DNA of 64,000 bases. Origin: a bacterium. Lineage in GTDB: Bacteria > Armatimonadota > Zipacnadia > Zipacnadales > UBA11051. The notes under the pieces were generated by a model. It ran no database searches. It worked only from the letters and a program-made list of their open reading frames with translations, and had not been told where the DNA came from. Below are positions 62,692-64,000 of the stretch, piece after piece; the stretch's first letter is position 1, and each line of letters opens with the position of its first letter. The stretch lies in assembly GCA_030604405.1 (NCBI GenBank), contig JAUVVY010000023.1, positions 1 to 64,000 of the forward strand. The letters run 5' to 3'. The translations under genes and the position numbers were made by a program.

Positions 62692-64000
62692 CTACGGCGT
62701 ACCCGGCTTATGCTCATCCCACCACTTCTGCCATGCCCCAGGGTCTGTCCCAATGTCTTCCTGAGAGACTATGCGCAATGCCAGGGCCGCGCGTTCCCGG
62801 ACATCAGAATTCTCGTCCTTCAAAGCTGCTATCAGTGGATCCACAGCTCGGAGATCCCTCAGGTTGCCCAAGGGTACTGCTGCCTCGCGCCGAACATTGG
62901 CATCTGCATGCTCTAGCGCGGCAACCAGTGGCTCCAGCGCACGACTATCCTGCAGTCTCCCCAGCGCCTGGGCTGCAGCCGACCGCACGCTTTCGTCCCC
63001 ATCTTCCAGTGCAGCGATAAGCGGCTCCACGGCACGACGGTCGCCTTGTCTTTCCAGTGCTGTTGCGGCGCACTCGCGGATGTGGTTCCACTTGTCCGTC
63101 AGCAGGGCAATGAGCGGCTCCACCAGCCGTTCGTCCGTGACGTGGTAACACCCTATGTTGAACATTGCTGCATCGGGGACATCAGGACTGTCGTGCCCAA
63201 GGGCGATGACCAACCCGGGAACGCCCGGTTCCCCCATCTTCGCCAGTGTTTGTACTGCGCCTCTTCTGCCATCCCAATCATCTGTATCCAGAGCTGCCAC
63301 CAGTGCTGGCGCAGCGGGCTGACCGATGTGTGCCAGCGCATCTATCACGGGCTCTCGAACGAAGTAATCACCTATCTTGAGACTTTCGATAAGCGCCCCT
63401 ATTGCGGGTTCTCCTAGCCTCTCCAGCGCGTGCGCCGCGGCTGCCTTTACATCGTCATCCTTGTCCCTCAGCGTCACGGCAAGCGGGCGTATCGCACGCA
63501 CGTCCCCGAGTTCTCCCAGTCTTGCAGCGGCGTTCCACCGCTTGCGCCAGTCGTCATCGGCCAATTCCGCTGTCAGGCGCTCCACTACACGCGGCTGCGT
63601 GAGGTCGGTGTCATCTTCCTCGAGCGCGCAGAGAGTTCCCCGCCAACCTAGTTGCGTGTACAATACGCCTCCCGCTCCCAGCGCCAGACACGCGCCCGTG
63701 CCGTCGGACTTCACGAGCAGCTCGTCTGCCGTACCCTCCGGGGTGATCCTGTACACAATACCCCGAGGCACCATGGACCTGTCCGCCGCATCGCTCACCT
63801 GAGCGTACACACTGCCCTCTCCGTCAAGGGCGAAGTGTCCCCACACGCTGCCCTTCAGCCACGTCGTCCAGCGTACGCTTCCATCACTGTTCAGCGCATA
63901 GACATTATGATTATGTTGCTCTACGGAGAAGCGGCCGAGTTCGTGGTCCCACGGTCCAGGTATATCCTGCCCAGCTATGTACAGAGTGTCCGCGCTGACC
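62692..64000 (-). CDS. PQQ-like propeller plus HEAT-repeat protein, N-terminus outside window
   Basis: The frame is open to the window edge (436 codons shown). The first part has propeller blades (VYALNSDGSVRWTTW, then VWGHFALDGEGSVYAQV and GGVLYTQLGWRGTLCAL). From about residue 140 come eight or nine HEAT/PBS-lyase-type repeats such as AIRPLAVTLRDKDDDVKAAA, GALIESLKIGDYFVREPVID, PLIAALEDGDESVRSAAAQA and PLVAALEHADANVRREAAVP. It ends with DPGAWQKWWDEHKPGTP, a tail that recurs in secreted HEAT proteins. It is likely an extracytoplasmic binding or scaffold protein. It converges on the ABC operon with a 264-bp gap that has no gene. Confidence 0.8.
   Translation of the reverse strand, partial: VSADTLYIAGQDIPGPWDHELGRFSVEQHNHNVYALNSDGSVRWTTWLKGSVWGHFALDGEGSVYAQVSDAADRSMVPRGIVYRITPEGTADELLVKSDGTGACLALGAGGVLYTQLGWRGTLCALEEDDTDLTQPRVVERLTAELADDDWRKRWNAAARLGELGDVRAIRPLAVTLRDKDDDVKAAAAHALERLGEPAIGALIESLKIGDYFVREPVIDALAHIGQPAAPALVAALDTDDWDGRRGAVQTLAKMGEPGVPGLVIALGHDSPDVPDAAMFNIGCYHVTDERLVEPLIALLTDKWNHIRECAATALERQGDRRAVEPLIAALEDGDESVRSAAAQALGRLQDSRALEPLVAALEHADANVRREAAVPLGNLRDLRAVDPLIAALKDENSDVRERAALALRIVSQEDIGTDPGAWQKWWDEHKPGTP

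Noticed and set aside
1-64000. tRNA, rRNA and riboswitch search by eye
   Set aside because: No cloverleaf or rRNA-like stretch caught my eye; a covariance-model scan would be needed to exclude small RNAs.

Overview
The window reads as bacterial chromosome from a GC-rich, Gram-negative-like organism that probably lives anaerobically or microaerobically. The reasons are strong Shine-Dalgarno sites, many signal peptides and lipoboxes, consensus sigma-70 promoters, and rubrerythrin, rubredoxin, flavodiiron protein and Hcp used for oxygen and NO defence. The mix of DUF4838 and DUF4962/heparinase proteins, UroD-like fragments, BlaR1-like sensors with carboxypeptidase-regulatory repeats, and HEAT, LRR and propeller secretome proteins is familiar from Planctomycetes, Lentisphaerae, Armatimonadetes and related uncultured lineages. 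The sequence alone does not fix the phylum.

Layout. (1) 1-1932: end of an unknown gene, a pRiA4b ORF-3-like gene, a UroD remnant and eroded DNA. (2) 1933-19906: a glycan-degradation locus with a DUF4838 protein, a pectate-lyase-fold protein, a Gfo/Idh/MocA oxidoreductase, a GH3 glycosidase, a BNR/sialidase-like protein, a 1598-residue multidomain secreted protein and, convergent to it, a 1168-residue DUF4962/heparinase II/III protein. An IS1380-type transposase scar sits inside. (3) 20224-31915: an oxygen/NO stress island. The plus-strand run is ferritin-like protein, rubrerythrin, SOD and rubredoxin. The minus-strand run is Rrf2 regulator, Fe-S protein, HD protein, cupin, Hcp, CopA and flavodiiron protein, read from a textbook TTGACA/TATAAT promoter. 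The rubredoxin end is duplicated. A two-gene Abi_C/HEPN cassette separates the copies, the first copy has lost an iron-ligand cysteine, and scraps of a second copA and a second sod mark the junction.

(4) 31932-32126: a 195-bp MITE-like element with perfect 23-bp terminal inverted repeats. (5) 32418-44446: the best candidate for an undescribed system. It holds a sigma-region-2-like protein with a coupled partner, a CHAT protease fused through a membrane helix to a formylglycine-generating-enzyme fold, and a divergent seven-gene envelope operon: polytopic membrane protein, coiled-coil membrane protein, vWA-like lipoprotein, second lipoprotein, TM-TPR protein, TPR-TolQ/MotA-like channel and ExbD-like subunit. 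I infer an energised envelope sensor wired to a caspase-like protease.

(6) 44702-57168: a minus-strand run of secreted proteins (lipoprotein propeller with calcium repeats, 17-repeat LRR protein, frameshifted small protein, unknown secreted protein, broken L,D-transpeptidase, propeller protein). It lies downstream of a BlaI/BlaR1-like pair whose sensor is replaced by carboxypeptidase-regulatory and helical repeats. A tyrosine recombinase/TPR pseudogene junction lies at its far end. (7) 57444-64000: an ABC export locus (membrane-anchored accessory protein, ATPase, permease) and a PQQ/HEAT-repeat protein that runs off the window.
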